A stretch of 64,000 nt of DNA, from NCBI GenBank assembly GCA_009911065.1, contig QXWR01000018.1, positions 1-64,000 on the forward strand. The letters run 5' to 3'. The notes below the pieces were generated by a model. It worked only from the letters and a program-made list of their open reading frames with translations, did not search any database and was not told the DNA's origin. Positions 8,647 to 17,789 of this stretch are shown piece by piece. Source of the DNA: Clostridiaceae bacterium (GTDB lineage: Bacteria; Bacillota; Clostridia; Lachnospirales; Lachnospiraceae). The position numbers and the translations under genes are program-made. Within the stretch, counting starts at the first letter, position 1. Every line of letters begins with the position of its first letter.

Positions 8647-9237
8647 ATGGACCGGTATTTGATTGTGATTGATATGCAGCGAGACTTTATTGACGGAACT
8701 CTTGGAAGCGAGATGGCACAGGCAATTGTTCCCAATGTGGTAAAGAAGATAAAAGCGTATGATCCAGGGCATATTTATGCCACAAGGGATACCCATTTTG
8801 CAAATTATCTGGAAACCCTGGAAGGGAAGAAACTGCCCGTGATTCACTGTGTAAAGGAAAGTGACGGGTGGCAGATTCACCCGGAAGTGGCAGCGGCTTT
8901 AGGGGAGGCAAAGATTTTTGACAAATACACCTTTGGTTCTGTGGAGCTGGCAGAGGAATTATACCGCATTAGTCTGGGAAAAGAGATGGAACTGGAGATC
9001 GTGGGGGTGTGTACAGATATTTGTGTGGTCAGCAATGCCCTGCTTCTTCGGGCAAAGCTTCCGGGAGTGGTGATTCGGGTGGACCCGTCTTGCTGTGCCG
9101 GTGTGACCAGCCAAACCCATCAGGCAGCCTTGGAGACGATGAAAATGTGTCAGATTGATGTGACAGAACAGGAACAGGAGCAGGGACAAAAGCAGGCAGA
9201 CGATACTGCAGATGCATTGGACCAGTCAAAAAAATGA
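8647..9237 (+). CDS. Cysteine hydrolase, nicotinamidase/isochorismatase family
   Basis: Probably hydrolyses nicotinamide to nicotinate in NAD recycling. Seen: the family triad D9 (VIDMQRDF), K93 (FDKYTFGS) and C126 (GVCTDICV). The PncA metal motif DxHxxxxH is partly kept: D48-T-H50 is present but the later His position reads Tyr (ANYLETLEG), so another amide substrate is possible. It has 196 residues, usual for the family; the last 20 or so residues are Gln/Glu-rich and look like a non-conserved tail. Its stop overlaps the next start (ATGA), so the two are co-translated. Confidence 0.8.
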   Translation: MDRYLIVIDMQRDFIDGTLGSEMAQAIVPNVVKKIKAYDPGHIYATRDTHFANYLETLEGKKLPVIHCVKESDGWQIHPEVAAALGEAKIFDKYTFGSVELAEELYRISLGKEMELEIVGVCTDICVVSNALLLRAKLPGVVIRVDPSCCAGVTSQTHQAALETMKMCQIDVTEQEQEQGQKQADDTADALDQSKK

Positions 9238-9947
9238 TGATAAAGGTTTATATGATGGATATTTCTCCTTTGATGGAAGAGGAGAAAAAGGATGAATTTC
9301 AAAGGCTGTGTGCCACGCTGTCTGAAAAAAGGCAGAAAAAGATTGAGAAGTTCCGTTACGCCCAGGGAAAATGCCTTTCCCTGGGCGCGGGACTTTTGCT
9401 GGATTATGGCTTGAGACAATATGGCCTTCGGGAGCAGGAGGCGGTTATGGTTTATGGGGCAGATGAAAAACCGTATCTGAAGGACTATCCGGAGATTTTT
9501 TTTAATCTGTCTCATTCCGGAACTCTAGCTATGGCGGTTTTTGGGAACCAGGAGGTGGGCTGTGATGTGGAACAGATGAAAAAAGCAGAATTTCGGGTTG
9601 CCCACCGTTTTTTTGCTCTGGAAGAGACCAGGGTTTTAACACAGATCAAAGAAGAAACAGAACAAAATGTGATGTTTTATCGGCTCTGGACCTTAAAGGA
9701 AAGTTTTCTCAAGGTGACAGGAAAAGGGATTCGTATGCCTTTAAATGAATTTTGCATTCATTTGGAACCTTCGGTGTGGGTGGAAAGGGAAGGCAGACAG
9801 GAGGATTACACATTTGCAGAATTTTCTTTGCCCAAGTATCGGGCAGCCGTGTGCGTAAAGGGAGGAGGGGAAGAGGTAAAGATAGAAGAACCACAGTTTT
9901 TTGATGTGTCAATGCTTTATCCGGAAGGGATGGAACGATCGTTATAA
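9234..9947 (+). CDS. 4-prime-phosphopantetheinyl transferase, Sfp type
   Basis: Transfers phosphopantetheine from CoA to a serine of an acyl or peptidyl carrier protein. Seen: FNLSHSG at about residue 90, the Mg-binding GCDVEQ, and WTLKESFLKVTGKGI at about 145-160, the three signature motifs of Sfp-type enzymes; 237 residues is normal. No carrier protein, polyketide or peptide synthetase lies in this window, so the target is unknown. It overlaps the nicotinamidase-like gene by four bases. Confidence 0.88.
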   Translation: MMIKVYMMDISPLMEEEKKDEFQRLCATLSEKRQKKIEKFRYAQGKCLSLGAGLLLDYGLRQYGLREQEAVMVYGADEKPYLKDYPEIFFNLSHSGTLAMAVFGNQEVGCDVEQMKKAEFRVAHRFFALEETRVLTQIKEETEQNVMFYRLWTLKESFLKVTGKGIRMPLNEFCIHLEPSVWVEREGRQEDYTFAEFSLPKYRAAVCVKGGGEEVKIEEPQFFDVSMLYPEGMERSL

Positions 9948-10011
9948 CCCCTGTGTTTCCTTGTGTATGGAAGGTATGCACCTGTTTTTCTTCTCCGCAT
10001 AATATATTGTA

Positions 10012-10034
10012 GACAGGCTCAATTGGCGCCTGTC
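10012..10034. repeat. Small hairpin GACAGGC / GCCTGTC
   Basis: A 7-bp stem with a 9-base loop in the 233-base gap between the transferase and hemerythrin genes. The right arm runs into CCTGTCCGGATG, which resembles the TCTGTCCGGATG core of the duplicated repeat at 12025 and 39186, so it may belong to the same family. Confidence 0.35.
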
Positions 10035-10147
10035 CGGATGTGAAAAAAGAAAGGCATCAATCAGGGGGATTTTGCCTTAAAATCACAAAAAAGTGTCGTG
10101 CCAAATCTCCCACAAAATAGAGTACACAGCTGCCAGAAAGCAATCTG

Positions 10148-10161
10148 CAGACACGCTCTAG
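10148..10161 (+). repeat. Dispersed repeat copy (CAGACACGCTCTAG)
   Basis: This 14-base core is identical to part of the repeats at 39141-39158 and, in reverse, 43141-43158. The bases before it (CAGAAAGCAAT) also resemble the reversed 43 kb copy (GGAAAGCAAT). It lies just upstream of the hemerythrin gene ribosome site. Confidence 0.6.
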
Positions 10162-10180
10162 GGAAAGGAGGATATGAGCA

Positions 10181-11086
10181 GTGGACAAAATCGTGTGGAA
10201 TGAGAAGTTTAATATAGGTGTGGATGTGGTGGATACGGCCCATGCGGGAATTTTCCGGATGGTGGGAAAGCTGATGGAACTAGTAGAGTATCAGCCAGAT
10301 TGCCAGGAAGCATGTAAGGAAAGTATTAAATTTCTGGAAGATTATACGATGATTCATTTTTCACAAGAGGAAGCTTATATGCGTTCCATTGAATACAAAG
10401 GATACGGAAAGCACAAAAAACACCATGACGATTTCCGGGACATTACTTTGGTTTCTCAGAAGGAACATCTGGAGTTGTCGGATTACTCTCCCGTAGCCGT
10501 GAGAAGGTTTGTGGGAGTGTTGATTGGATGGCTGACCGGGCATATTATGACAGAAGACCAGGGGATTACAGGCAATATTGAGACCAGACAGATATACGAC
10601 GAAACCCCGGACACAGCCATTATATCCAACGCCGTCAATCAGGCGATGGGAGATATTTTTCATCTGAAAGCAGAACTAATCAGTCCCGTATACAATGGAG
10701 GCAGCATTCGAAAGGGATATTATTACCGTTTATGTTACCATATGGAAGACGGAGGAGAGATGCAGCTGCTTCTGGCAATGGAGGAGCAGCTGGCCCGCCG
10801 GGGAGTTGGCATGATGTTAGGACTGGCTTCCATGCAAAAGCCTGAGTTGGTAAAAGATGCCGCTTTACAGATTTTAAAACAGTTTTTCCATCATATGGGA
10901 AAAATGTTTAAATCCGATGCAAACTATAAAATCTGTAAAGAAGAGATCTTAAGCCGCCATGAGTTTCGGGAAGATTTTATGACCCGGTATTCTACCAATC
11001 TGCTTTATGAGACCAGACTGGGATATTTTATATTTTGTTCCCGGAAGAGGATGGAAGGCAAAGAATCTCTTTCATACACTGGATAA
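10181..11086 (+). CDS. Bacteriohemerythrin domain fused to a C-terminal CheX-like region
   Basis: Residues 1-135 form a hemerythrin, an O2-binding di-iron four-helix bundle: H21 (VDTAHAGIF), HFSQEEAYM, GKHKKHHDDF and HIMTEDQGI are the expected iron ligands. Residues 145-300 resemble a CheX-type fold (NAVNQAMGDIFHL, then AALQILKQFFHHMGKMF), weakly recognised. An oxygen-sensing signalling role is inferred. The start is GTG 10181 with GGAGG upstream. The 3-prime end overlaps the convergent LysR gene by 59 bases. Confidence 0.8.
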   Translation: MDKIVWNEKFNIGVDVVDTAHAGIFRMVGKLMELVEYQPDCQEACKESIKFLEDYTMIHFSQEEAYMRSIEYKGYGKHKKHHDDFRDITLVSQKEHLELSDYSPVAVRRFVGVLIGWLTGHIMTEDQGITGNIETRQIYDETPDTAIISNAVNQAMGDIFHLKAELISPVYNGGSIRKGYYYRLCYHMEDGGEMQLLLAMEEQLARRGVGMMLGLASMQKPELVKDAALQILKQFFHHMGKMFKSDANYKICKEEILSRHEFREDFMTRYSTNLLYETRLGYFIFCSRKRMEGKESLSYTG

Positions 11087-11981
11087 ATCGTTGATCTGCC
11101 TTGGATAAATAAATATCCTGACAGGTGGCGATGCACATGTCCCAAAATGCTTCATACTGTTTGTGGATGGAGAAAAGGGCAGGAGATGTCTCATGTCTGA
11201 CCGTGAGGCGGGCATATTCCAAAGGAACCATGGTGATGCCTGCCCCCTGTGCAGCCAGAAGTTGTGCAGTGGTGTGATTTTTTACAGTCATGGCGGTGGT
11301 AATCTGACGGATGCCTGCTCTTTTTAAAACGGAATCGGTAACTTGACGGATTCGTTGTCCGGAGTGAAGGCGAATCATAGGCTGCTTTTCCAGAAGGCGG
11401 ATGTCCAGGACAGGGTGAGTGTATCCATCCAGAACATTTGCCTTAGAAATCAGGGGATGGTCCGGGCAAGTGACAACCACAAAAGGATCTCGTTCCAGCA
11501 ATTCGTATTGGATCTTGCCAGATTGGATTTCAATGGGGGCATGCATAAGGACAAAATCCACCTCTCCTGCAAGAAGACGTTTTTCCAGACCATCGCTGTT
11601 GTCTTCTGTCACAAGAACTTCCACAAAAGGGCAGAGCTTCTGGAAACGTTTCATGGTTTTTGGAAGAATCAGGGTTCCCAGATGATTGGTGATGCCCAGG
11701 TGAATCCGACCGGTTTTTAAATTGTTCATGTCACTGATCTCAAGTTCAAAGTTCTCATAAATCTTTAAAATCTGTGCTGCCATATGGCAGTAGCGTTCTC
11801 CTGCATAAGTGAGGGTAAGACCAGAAGTGGTGCGGTGAAAAAGAGCCACCCCCAGTTGTTCTTCCAGCTTTTGGACAGACTGGCTTAGGGATGGCTGGGC
11901 GATATAGAGCTTTCTGGCAGCTTTGGAAATGTTTTTTTCTTCAGCAATGGTTTTTATGTAGAGAAGTTCACGGCTGGTCAT
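11028..11981 (-). CDS. LysR-family regulator, divergent from the tricarboxylate cluster
   Basis: A 317-residue DNA-binding regulator. Seen: an N-terminal winged helix with NISKAARKLYIAQPSLSQSVQKLE, then the two-lobe effector domain (GRIHLGITNHLG, VDFVLMHAPI, GITMVPLEYARL). Divergent placement beside aconitase-family genes recalls CcpC, the citrate-sensing LysR protein of Bacillus that controls aconitase; this is an analogy, not a demonstrated orthology. Two matching 15-bp LysR-type boxes lie in the shared promoter region. Confidence 0.88.
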   Translation of the reverse strand: MTSRELLYIKTIAEEKNISKAARKLYIAQPSLSQSVQKLEEQLGVALFHRTTSGLTLTYAGERYCHMAAQILKIYENFELEISDMNNLKTGRIHLGITNHLGTLILPKTMKRFQKLCPFVEVLVTEDNSDGLEKRLLAGEVDFVLMHAPIEIQSGKIQYELLERDPFVVVTCPDHPLISKANVLDGYTHPVLDIRLLEKQPMIRLHSGQRIRQVTDSVLKRAGIRQITTAMTVKNHTTAQLLAAQGAGITMVPLEYARLTVRHETSPALFSIHKQYEAFWDMCIATCQDIYLSKADQRFIQCMKEILCLPSSSGNKI

Positions 11982-12024
11982 GGGCGGGGAATCCTTTCTT
12001 TTCGTTTAACTGGTTATACGAATG

Positions 12025-12046
12025 CTCCATTTTCTGTCCGGATGGA
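12025..12046 (+). repeat. 22-bp duplicated repeat, copy 1
   Basis: The 22 bases from CTCCATTTTC to CCGGATGGA recur without change at 39186-39207, 27 kb away. Both copies are intergenic. It is too long to be chance in this window; origin unknown. Confidence 0.7.
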
Positions 12047-12090
12047 TCACGAATCTTTTGAAACGGCGGTATAAGTGAGCGTGGTGGTAT

Positions 12091-12136
12091 ATAGGAAAAA
12101 CCTATGAATTATATAATAATTATAGTATTTTACTAT
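12091..12136. promoter_or_regulatory. Two tandem LysR-type operator boxes
   Basis: ATAGG-AAAAA-CCTAT (12091-12105) and ATAGT-ATTTT-ACTAT (12122-12136) are perfect 5-5-5 dyads of LysR T-N11-A form. Their centres are 31 bp apart, three helical turns, as for recruitment and activation sites. Between them lies another dyad, AATTAT-ATA-ATAATT (12107-12121). The boxes sit about 70-115 bases before the first cluster gene and 110-155 before the LysR start, so they can serve both directions. Confidence 0.6.
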
Positions 12137-12205
12137 ATATCTGTCAAGTGGTAAAATCAAGACAACAAGAGAGAGGATTGGAACTACATAACAGGAGGTA
12201 TGGAT

Positions 12206-14500
12206 ATGGTAAAACTATATGATGGAGGAGTCTATCTGGTAAAGGGAAGGGAGATTGTTCCGGAAAAGGAGGCGGCAAAAGTAGCTGTGCTTACTGGAAG
12301 GGAAGCAGACCGGGAACAGGCCAGACAGGGAACTATAGCTTATAGTATCATTAAGGATCACAATACCAGCGGGGATATGGACCATTTAAAGCTTAAATTT
12401 GACGCTCTCACTTCCCATGATATTACGTTTGTAGGAATCATTCAAACGGCCAGAGCATCTGGAATGACGGAATTTCCCGTTCCCTATGTTCTGACCAACT
12501 GCCACAATTCTCTGTGTGCCGTGGGAGGCACGATCAATGAGGATGATCATGTGTTTGGCTTGTCTGCATGTGAGAAATACGGCGGTATCTTTGTTCCGCC
12601 TCATATTGGGGTGATTCATCAGTACATGCGGGAGACCATGGCAGGAGGCAGAAAGATGATTCTTGGCTCTGACAGCCACACCCGGTATGGGGCATTGGGA
12701 ACCATGGCAGTAGGAGAAGGAGGCGGAGAGCTGGTCAAGCAGCTTTTAAAGGATACTTATGATGTGACTTTTCCCGGGGTGGTAGGAGTCTATTTGGACG
12801 GGAAGGTAAGCCCGGGAGTGGGACCGCAGGATATTGCGCTGGCCATAATCGGCGCAGTATTTTCCTGTGGCTATGTAAAAAATAAGGTAATGGAATTTGT
12901 GGGTCCGGGCATTTCCCATATGACCACAGATTTTAGAAACGGCATTGATGTGATGACCACAGAGACTACCTGCTGGACTTCCATCTGGAGAACCGATGAG
13001 GACACAAAGGCGTATTTGACAGAACATGGAAGAGGGGAGGATTATGAGGAGCTAAATCCGGCGGAGGTGGCTTATTATGACGGGATGGTCTATGTAGATC
13101 TGTGTTCCGTAAAGCCCATGATCGGTCTGCCATTCCACCCCAGCAACACCTTTGAGATTGACCAGGTAAATGCCAATTTGGGAGATATTTTAAGAGAGGT
13201 GGAAAAAGAAGCGGCCCGTCTTTTGGGAGACAAAGCTTCTTTATGTCTGACGGACAAGATTACAGACGGGAAGCTGATGGTGGAGCAGGGAATTATTGCA
13301 GGGTGTGCAGGGGGAAATTATACCAACCTAATGGAAGCTGCCCACATTCTGAAAGGGAAAAGCTGCGGAAACGGTGTGTTTAATCTGTCTGTGTATCCGT
13401 CCTCACAGCCGGTTTATATGGAACTGGTGAAAAATGGGGCGGCAGCAGAGTTAATGTCAGCAGGGGCTGCCTTAAAGACCGCATTTTGCGGGCCGTGTTT
13501 TGGGGCAGGGGATACGCCTGGGAACAATGGTCTTAGCATTCGCCACACCACCCGTAATTTCCCCAACCGGGAAGGATCAAAACCAGGAGCAGGCCAGATG
13601 TCTGCAGTAGCTTTGATGGATGCCCGTTCCATTGCGGCAACTGCAGCAAACGGGGGAATCCTTACAAGCGCAGCATCCGTGGCAGATGGTTATACGGCGC
13701 CAGCATACCATTTTGACAATACAGTATATAAAAACAGGGTTTACAATGGGTATCAGGCAGGAGATCCTTCCAAAGAGCTGATTTACGGTCCCAACATTAA
13801 AGACTGGCCAGAGATGACCCGTTTGACGGATCATATTCTGTTAAAGGTTTGTTCCAAAATTATGGATAAGGTTACGACTACAGATGAGCTGATTCCTTCC
13901 GGGGAGACTTCGTCGTATCGGTCCAATCCTTTGGGACTGGCAGAATTTACACTTTCCAGAAGAGATCCAGAATATGTGGGGCGGGCCAAGGAAGTGGATA
14001 AAGTGGAAAAAGCCAGACAGACCGGAGTCTGTCCCACAGAGACAGAACCTGGGCTGAAAGAAATTTTTGAAAAAATTCACACCATTCCCGGAATGGATAA
14101 GGTGACCGCTTTGGAAACCGAGATTGGCAGTATGATCTATGCAGTGAAACCGGGAGACGGCTCGGCAAGAGAACAGGCGGCCAGCTGTCAGAGAGTTCTT
14201 GGAGGTCTTGCCAACATTGCAAAAGAGTATGCCACCAAACGATACCGCTCCAATGTAATGAACTGGGGAATGATTCCCTTCCAGATGGAAAAGGAGCCAG
14301 ATGAATTTCAGGTGGGAGATTATATTTTTGTGCCGGGAATCCGGGAGGCCCTTTTTGGGGATGGAAAGAATATAAAGGCATATGTGATTGGGGAGACAGT
14401 GAAAGAAATTCATCTTTATCTTGGAGAGATGACACAGGAAGAGAAAAAGATTGTGGAGGCTGGGTGTCTGATTAACTATAACCGGAACCGGCGTCTGTAA
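12206..14500 (+). CDS. Aconitase-family hydratase, YbhJ-like (first copy)
   Basis: A 764-residue member of the aconitase superfamily resembling the uncharacterised E. coli YbhJ rather than true aconitase. Seen: [21 protein letters not shown] (substrate and cluster region), Fe-S ligand positions C367 (GCAGG), C428 and C431 (CGPCFG), [16 protein letters not shown], and a C-terminal swivel domain with [13 protein letters not shown]. All three cluster cysteines are present, so a [4Fe-4S] hydro-lyase is expected; the substrate is unknown. ATG 12206 sits seven bases after AGGAGG; ATG 12200 would be too close. First gene of the cluster. Confidence 0.85.
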   Translation: MVKLYDGGVYLVKGREIVPEKEAAKVAVLTGREADREQARQGTIAYSIIKDHNTSGDMDHLKLKFDALTSHDITFVGIIQTARASGMTEFPVPYVLTNCHNSLCAVGGTINEDDHVFGLSACEKYGGIFVPPHIGVIHQYMRETMAGGRKMILGSDSHTRYGALGTMAVGEGGGELVKQLLKDTYDVTFPGVVGVYLDGKVSPGVGPQDIALAIIGAVFSCGYVKNKVMEFVGPGISHMTTDFRNGIDVMTTETTCWTSIWRTDEDTKAYLTEHGRGEDYEELNPAEVAYYDGMVYVDLCSVKPMIGLPFHPSNTFEIDQVNANLGDILREVEKEAARLLGDKASLCLTDKITDGKLMVEQGIIAGCAGGNYTNLMEAAHILKGKSCGNGVFNLSVYPSSQPVYMELVKNGAAAELMSAGAALKTAFCGPCFGAGDTPGNNGLSIRHTTRNFPNREGSKPGAGQMSAVALMDARSIAATAANGGILTSAASVADGYTAPAYHFDNTVYKNRVYNGYQAGDPSKELIYGPNIKDWPEMTRLTDHILLKVCSKIMDKVTTTDELIPSGETSSYRSNPLGLAEFTLSRRDPEYVGRAKEVDKVEKARQTGVCPTETEPGLKEIFEKIHTIPGMDKVTALETEIGSMIYAVKPGDGSAREQAASCQRVLGGLANIAKEYATKRYRSNVMNWGMIPFQMEKEPDEFQVGDYIFVPGIREALFGDGKNIKAYVIGETVKEIHLYLGEMTQEEKKIVEAGCLINYNRNRRL

Positions 14501-14526
14501 CCAATAGGTAAAGGAGGAGAACGTAT

Positions 14527-16482
14527 ATGGCACAAAATTTGTCAAGAAAGATTTTGGCGGCACATTTGGCAAAGCCGTCCAAAATGGAGGTTGGGGAAGA
14601 GATTTATTTGAAGGTAGATCAGACATTGACCCATGATATTAATGCGGTTATGACCTACCTGGCTTTTGAAGCCATTGGTCTTGATTGTACCAAGGTGGAG
14701 ACCAGCGTAAGTTATCTGGATCACAATCTTTTGTATCTGGATCACAAGACGCCAGATGACCACATTTACCTTCAGTCTGCGGCAAAGAAATTGGGAGTTT
14801 ATGTGTCAAGACCGGGCAATGGTATCTGCCATGCAGTGCAGGTGGCCAGATTTGGGGTTCCAGGCAAGCTTTCCATGGGAGGAGACAGCCATACGCCCCA
14901 CGGCGGTTCCATTGGCATGATGTGTATCGGCGTGGGGGGAATGGATGTGGCCACAGCCATGACCGGACTGCCCATGAGGCTGAAAATGCCTAAGATTATC
15001 AAAGTAAACCTGACTGGAAGGTTAAGACCAGGATGCAATGCAAAGGACGTAATTTTAGAAATGCTTCGCCAAAATACAGTTAAGGGCGGACTTGGGAAGA
15101 TTTATGAATATGTCGGTCCCGGAGTTTCTACATTGGAAGTTTCCGACCGGGTGACGATTACCAACATGGGGGCAGAGCTTGGGGCTACCACATCCATTTT
15201 CCCGGCAGATGACATGGTTCGGAAATTTATGAAGGCACAGGGGAGAGAAGATGCGTTTGTAGAAATGTATCCAGAGGAAGGGTGCAGCTATGACGGGGAG
15301 ATTGACATTGATTTAAGCAGCCTGAAACCGCTGATTGCCTGCCCCCATCAGCCGGACAATGTGACGACGGTGGAAGAAGTGGAAAAAAAGAAGGTGCAGC
15401 AAGTTTTAATTGGCGGGTGTACCAATGGAAGCTACAAGGACATTGCCAAAGCAGCTTTGGTTCTTCAGGGACGTCACGTTCATGAGGATGTAAGCTGTAC
15501 CTGCGTGGTTTCTTCCAAACAGATTTACAAGCAGCTTCTGCGGGACGGGTATCTTGAGATGCTGATTGATGCAGGGGTCCGGCTGCTGGAGCTGGCCTGC
15601 GGGCCATGCTGCGCTATCGGTCAGTCTCCTGCCACAGACGGGGTGGCAGTACGGACCACCAACCGGAATTTTAAGGGGCGGGCAGGAAATCCCACGGCTT
15701 TGGTGTATTTGGTGAGCCCAGAGACCGCGGCAGCCTGCGCAGTGACCGGGACTTTTTCCACAGCAGAAGAAATTTTGGGGACTGGGGTGGTTATGCTTGA
15801 CAAAATTGTGGAGCCAGAAGAGTATCCAATAGATGACTCTATGATTATCCGTCCATTATCCAGGGAGGAAGCAGCAAAGGAAGAGATTGTCCGGGGACCG
15901 AATATTGCGCCTCTTCCAGTGCCAGATGCGCCGGAACAGACTTTGGAGTGCAAGGTCAGCTTAAAGACAACGGATAATATTACCACAGACGATATTACTC
16001 CTGCCAGTGCAGAGTTTTCCAGTATGCGCTCCAACATTCCCCTGATGAGCCAGTATTGTTATCACCGGTATGACCCTGATTTTGCCTCAAGGGCAAAGGA
16101 GCTGGGAAAGAGCGTGATTATTGGGGGAGAGAATTATGGGCAAGGTTCTTCCAGAGAGCACGCGGCCATTAATCCTATGTATTTGGGAGTAAAGGCGGTG
16201 ATTGCCAAGAGCATGGCCCGGATTCACAAAGGAAATCTGGTGAACCATGGAATCATTCCCATGATTTTTGAAAATCCAAAGGATTACGATCAGGTGGATT
16301 TGATGGATGAGTTGGTAATTGAAAATTTGAGAGATCAGATTCCTCAAAGAATCGTGGAAGTGGAAAATAAAACCAAGAAAACCCGGTTTCGGGCCAAAAT
16401 AGAGTTGTCAGACAACGAGGTGGAAGTGATTCTGTGCGGCGGGCAGCTGCGGTATTTGAAGAAACAGCTAAAATATGTTTGA
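14527..16482 (+). CDS. Aconitate hydratase
   Basis: Isomerises citrate and isocitrate through cis-aconitate. The 651 residues match the short, mitochondrial-like bacterial aconitases. Seen: TLTHDINAVMTYLAFE, GDSHTPHGGSIGMMCIGVGG, cluster cysteines C298 (GGCTNGS), C358 and C361 (CGPC), TTNRNFKGRAGNP, the swivel domain TTDDITPA, and active-site Ser/Arg in GENYGQGSSREHAA. Complete by length and motifs. It follows the YbhJ-like gene by 26 bases and has its own GGAGG. In a neighbourhood with a dehydrogenase next, citrate to 2-oxoglutarate is the obvious route, although no citrate synthase is here. Confidence 0.92.
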   Translation: MAQNLSRKILAAHLAKPSKMEVGEEIYLKVDQTLTHDINAVMTYLAFEAIGLDCTKVETSVSYLDHNLLYLDHKTPDDHIYLQSAAKKLGVYVSRPGNGICHAVQVARFGVPGKLSMGGDSHTPHGGSIGMMCIGVGGMDVATAMTGLPMRLKMPKIIKVNLTGRLRPGCNAKDVILEMLRQNTVKGGLGKIYEYVGPGVSTLEVSDRVTITNMGAELGATTSIFPADDMVRKFMKAQGREDAFVEMYPEEGCSYDGEIDIDLSSLKPLIACPHQPDNVTTVEEVEKKKVQQVLIGGCTNGSYKDIAKAALVLQGRHVHEDVSCTCVVSSKQIYKQLLRDGYLEMLIDAGVRLLELACGPCCAIGQSPATDGVAVRTTNRNFKGRAGNPTALVYLVSPETAAACAVTGTFSTAEEILGTGVVMLDKIVEPEEYPIDDSMIIRPLSREEAAKEEIVRGPNIAPLPVPDAPEQTLECKVSLKTTDNITTDDITPASAEFSSMRSNIPLMSQYCYHRYDPDFASRAKELGKSVIIGGENYGQGSSREHAAINPMYLGVKAVIAKSMARIHKGNLVNHGIIPMIFENPKDYDQVDLMDELVIENLRDQIPQRIVEVENKTKKTRFRAKIELSDNEVEVILCGGQLRYLKKQLKYV

Positions 16483-16546
16483 AAATTGTTTTTTGCCAGA
16501 CACACGCTAAAAGAAAAAACAAATATAAAGAAGGAGAGGATATTTT

Positions 16547-17728
16547 ATGGAAGCAGTAAGAGAAGCAGAGGTAGAGGCAAAAGCAAAGGAGAAGTTTGGT
16601 CAGCTCATAAAAGAAGAATTTGGACGGATTGAGCGGATGAAGCAGGATACAGAGCTGACGGATTTTGCCGAGCTGGACACGATTGTCATTGGGGTGTTGC
16701 CGGGAGATGGAATCGGGCCGATTATTATGAAGGAGGCGCTGCGGGTTTTAAATTGTCTGCTGGAGCCGGAGATCAAAAGCGGACGGGTGGAAATCCGGAT
16801 GATTGAGGGAATGACCATTGAAAACCGGGCAGCCAAGCTTCAGAGTCTGCCAGATGAGGTGTTTGAGGAGATCAAAAAATGTAATGTGATTTTGAAAGGA
16901 CCGATGGTGACGCCGAGAGCCGGGGAGCCGTGGCCAAATCTGGTCTCTGCCAACAGCCTGCTTCGGCGGGGGCTGGAATTGTTTGCAGCAGTACGTCCGA
17001 TTAAAATTCCGGAAAAGAACATTGACTGGACCTTTTTCCGTGAAAATATTGAGGGAGAGTACATATGGGGCAATAAGGGAATCCAGGTGAACGAGGATTT
17101 GGCTGTTGATTTTAAGGTTCAGACAAAGCAGGGAAGCGAGCGGATTGCAAGGGCTGCTTTTGAATACGCCAGAAAAAACGGCAAGAAAAATGTGACCATT
17201 GTGACCAAGGCCAATATTGTAAAGCTGGCAGACGGAAACTTTATCAAGGCGGTTCGCAGAGTGGGCCAGGACTATCCGGAGATTGAGATTCAGGAGCGGC
17301 TGGTAGACGCTATGTGCGCCAAGATGCTGGATGCAGAGTTTAACAAAGGGATTGAAGTGATTGTGCTTCCAAACTTGTACGGGGATATTGTGACCGACGT
17401 GGCGGCAGAACATCAGGGCGGCTTAGGGACAGCTTCCTCCTCCAACTTGGGAAATAAATATGCCATGTTTGAGGCGATTCACGGCACAGCCCCCTTTTTA
17501 ATTGACCATGGACGGGGAGATTATGCAGATCCTTGTTCTCTCATTCGGGCGGCAGGAATGCTGATGGCTCACATTGGATATGGAGACAGAAAAGATATTT
17601 TGGATAAAGCTCTTGATGTCTGCACCATTACCGATCGAAAGAAAGTGGTGACAACCGATGTGGACGGAGCCAGTGCAGCGGAGTTTACAGATTATTTGCT
17701 AGAGACAATAGAAGGAAAGAAAGGGTGA
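16547..17728 (+). CDS. Isocitrate/isopropylmalate dehydrogenase family enzyme, probably isocitrate dehydrogenase
   Basis: Oxidative decarboxylation of a 2-hydroxy-3-carboxy acid with NAD(P). Seen: LPGDGIGPIIMKEALRVL, substrate-loop SANSLLRRGLELFAAVRPIKI, FRENIEGEYIWG, VTKANIVKL, and the metal-site aspartates in PNLYGDIVTDVAAEHQGG. The cofactor loop reads HGTAPFLIDHGRGDYADP, longer than in standard enzymes, so NAD versus NADP cannot be judged. An N-terminal extension of about 45 charged residues precedes the fold. Sitting after aconitase, isocitrate is the likely substrate, but a homologous acid is possible given the PrpF-like neighbour. 393 residues. Confidence 0.82.
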   Translation: MEAVREAEVEAKAKEKFGQLIKEEFGRIERMKQDTELTDFAELDTIVIGVLPGDGIGPIIMKEALRVLNCLLEPEIKSGRVEIRMIEGMTIENRAAKLQSLPDEVFEEIKKCNVILKGPMVTPRAGEPWPNLVSANSLLRRGLELFAAVRPIKIPEKNIDWTFFRENIEGEYIWGNKGIQVNEDLAVDFKVQTKQGSERIARAAFEYARKNGKKNVTIVTKANIVKLADGNFIKAVRRVGQDYPEIEIQERLVDAMCAKMLDAEFNKGIEVIVLPNLYGDIVTDVAAEHQGGLGTASSSNLGNKYAMFEAIHGTAPFLIDHGRGDYADPCSLIRAAGMLMAHIGYGDRKDILDKALDVCTITDRKKVVTTDVDGASAAEFTDYLLETIEGKKG

Positions 17729-17745
17729 AAGAATGACCTTTCACC
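17724..17745 (+). terminator. Intercistronic hairpin in the tricarboxylate cluster
   Basis: GGTGAAAG / CTTTCACC, an 8-bp perfect stem with a 6-base loop that overlaps the dehydrogenase stop codon. No T run follows, so it more likely adjusts mRNA stability or coupling than ends transcription. Confidence 0.45.
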
Positions 17746-17789
17746 TATACCGGTATGTGCTGTGAAACATGCACAGAATGGAGGAAAAA

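Noticed and set aside
7864-8880. 338-codon open frame on the minus strand
   Set aside because: Antisense to the oxaloacetate-type carboxyltransferase and the nicotinamidase-like gene; no ribosome site or family match, and the composition is that of a codon shadow.
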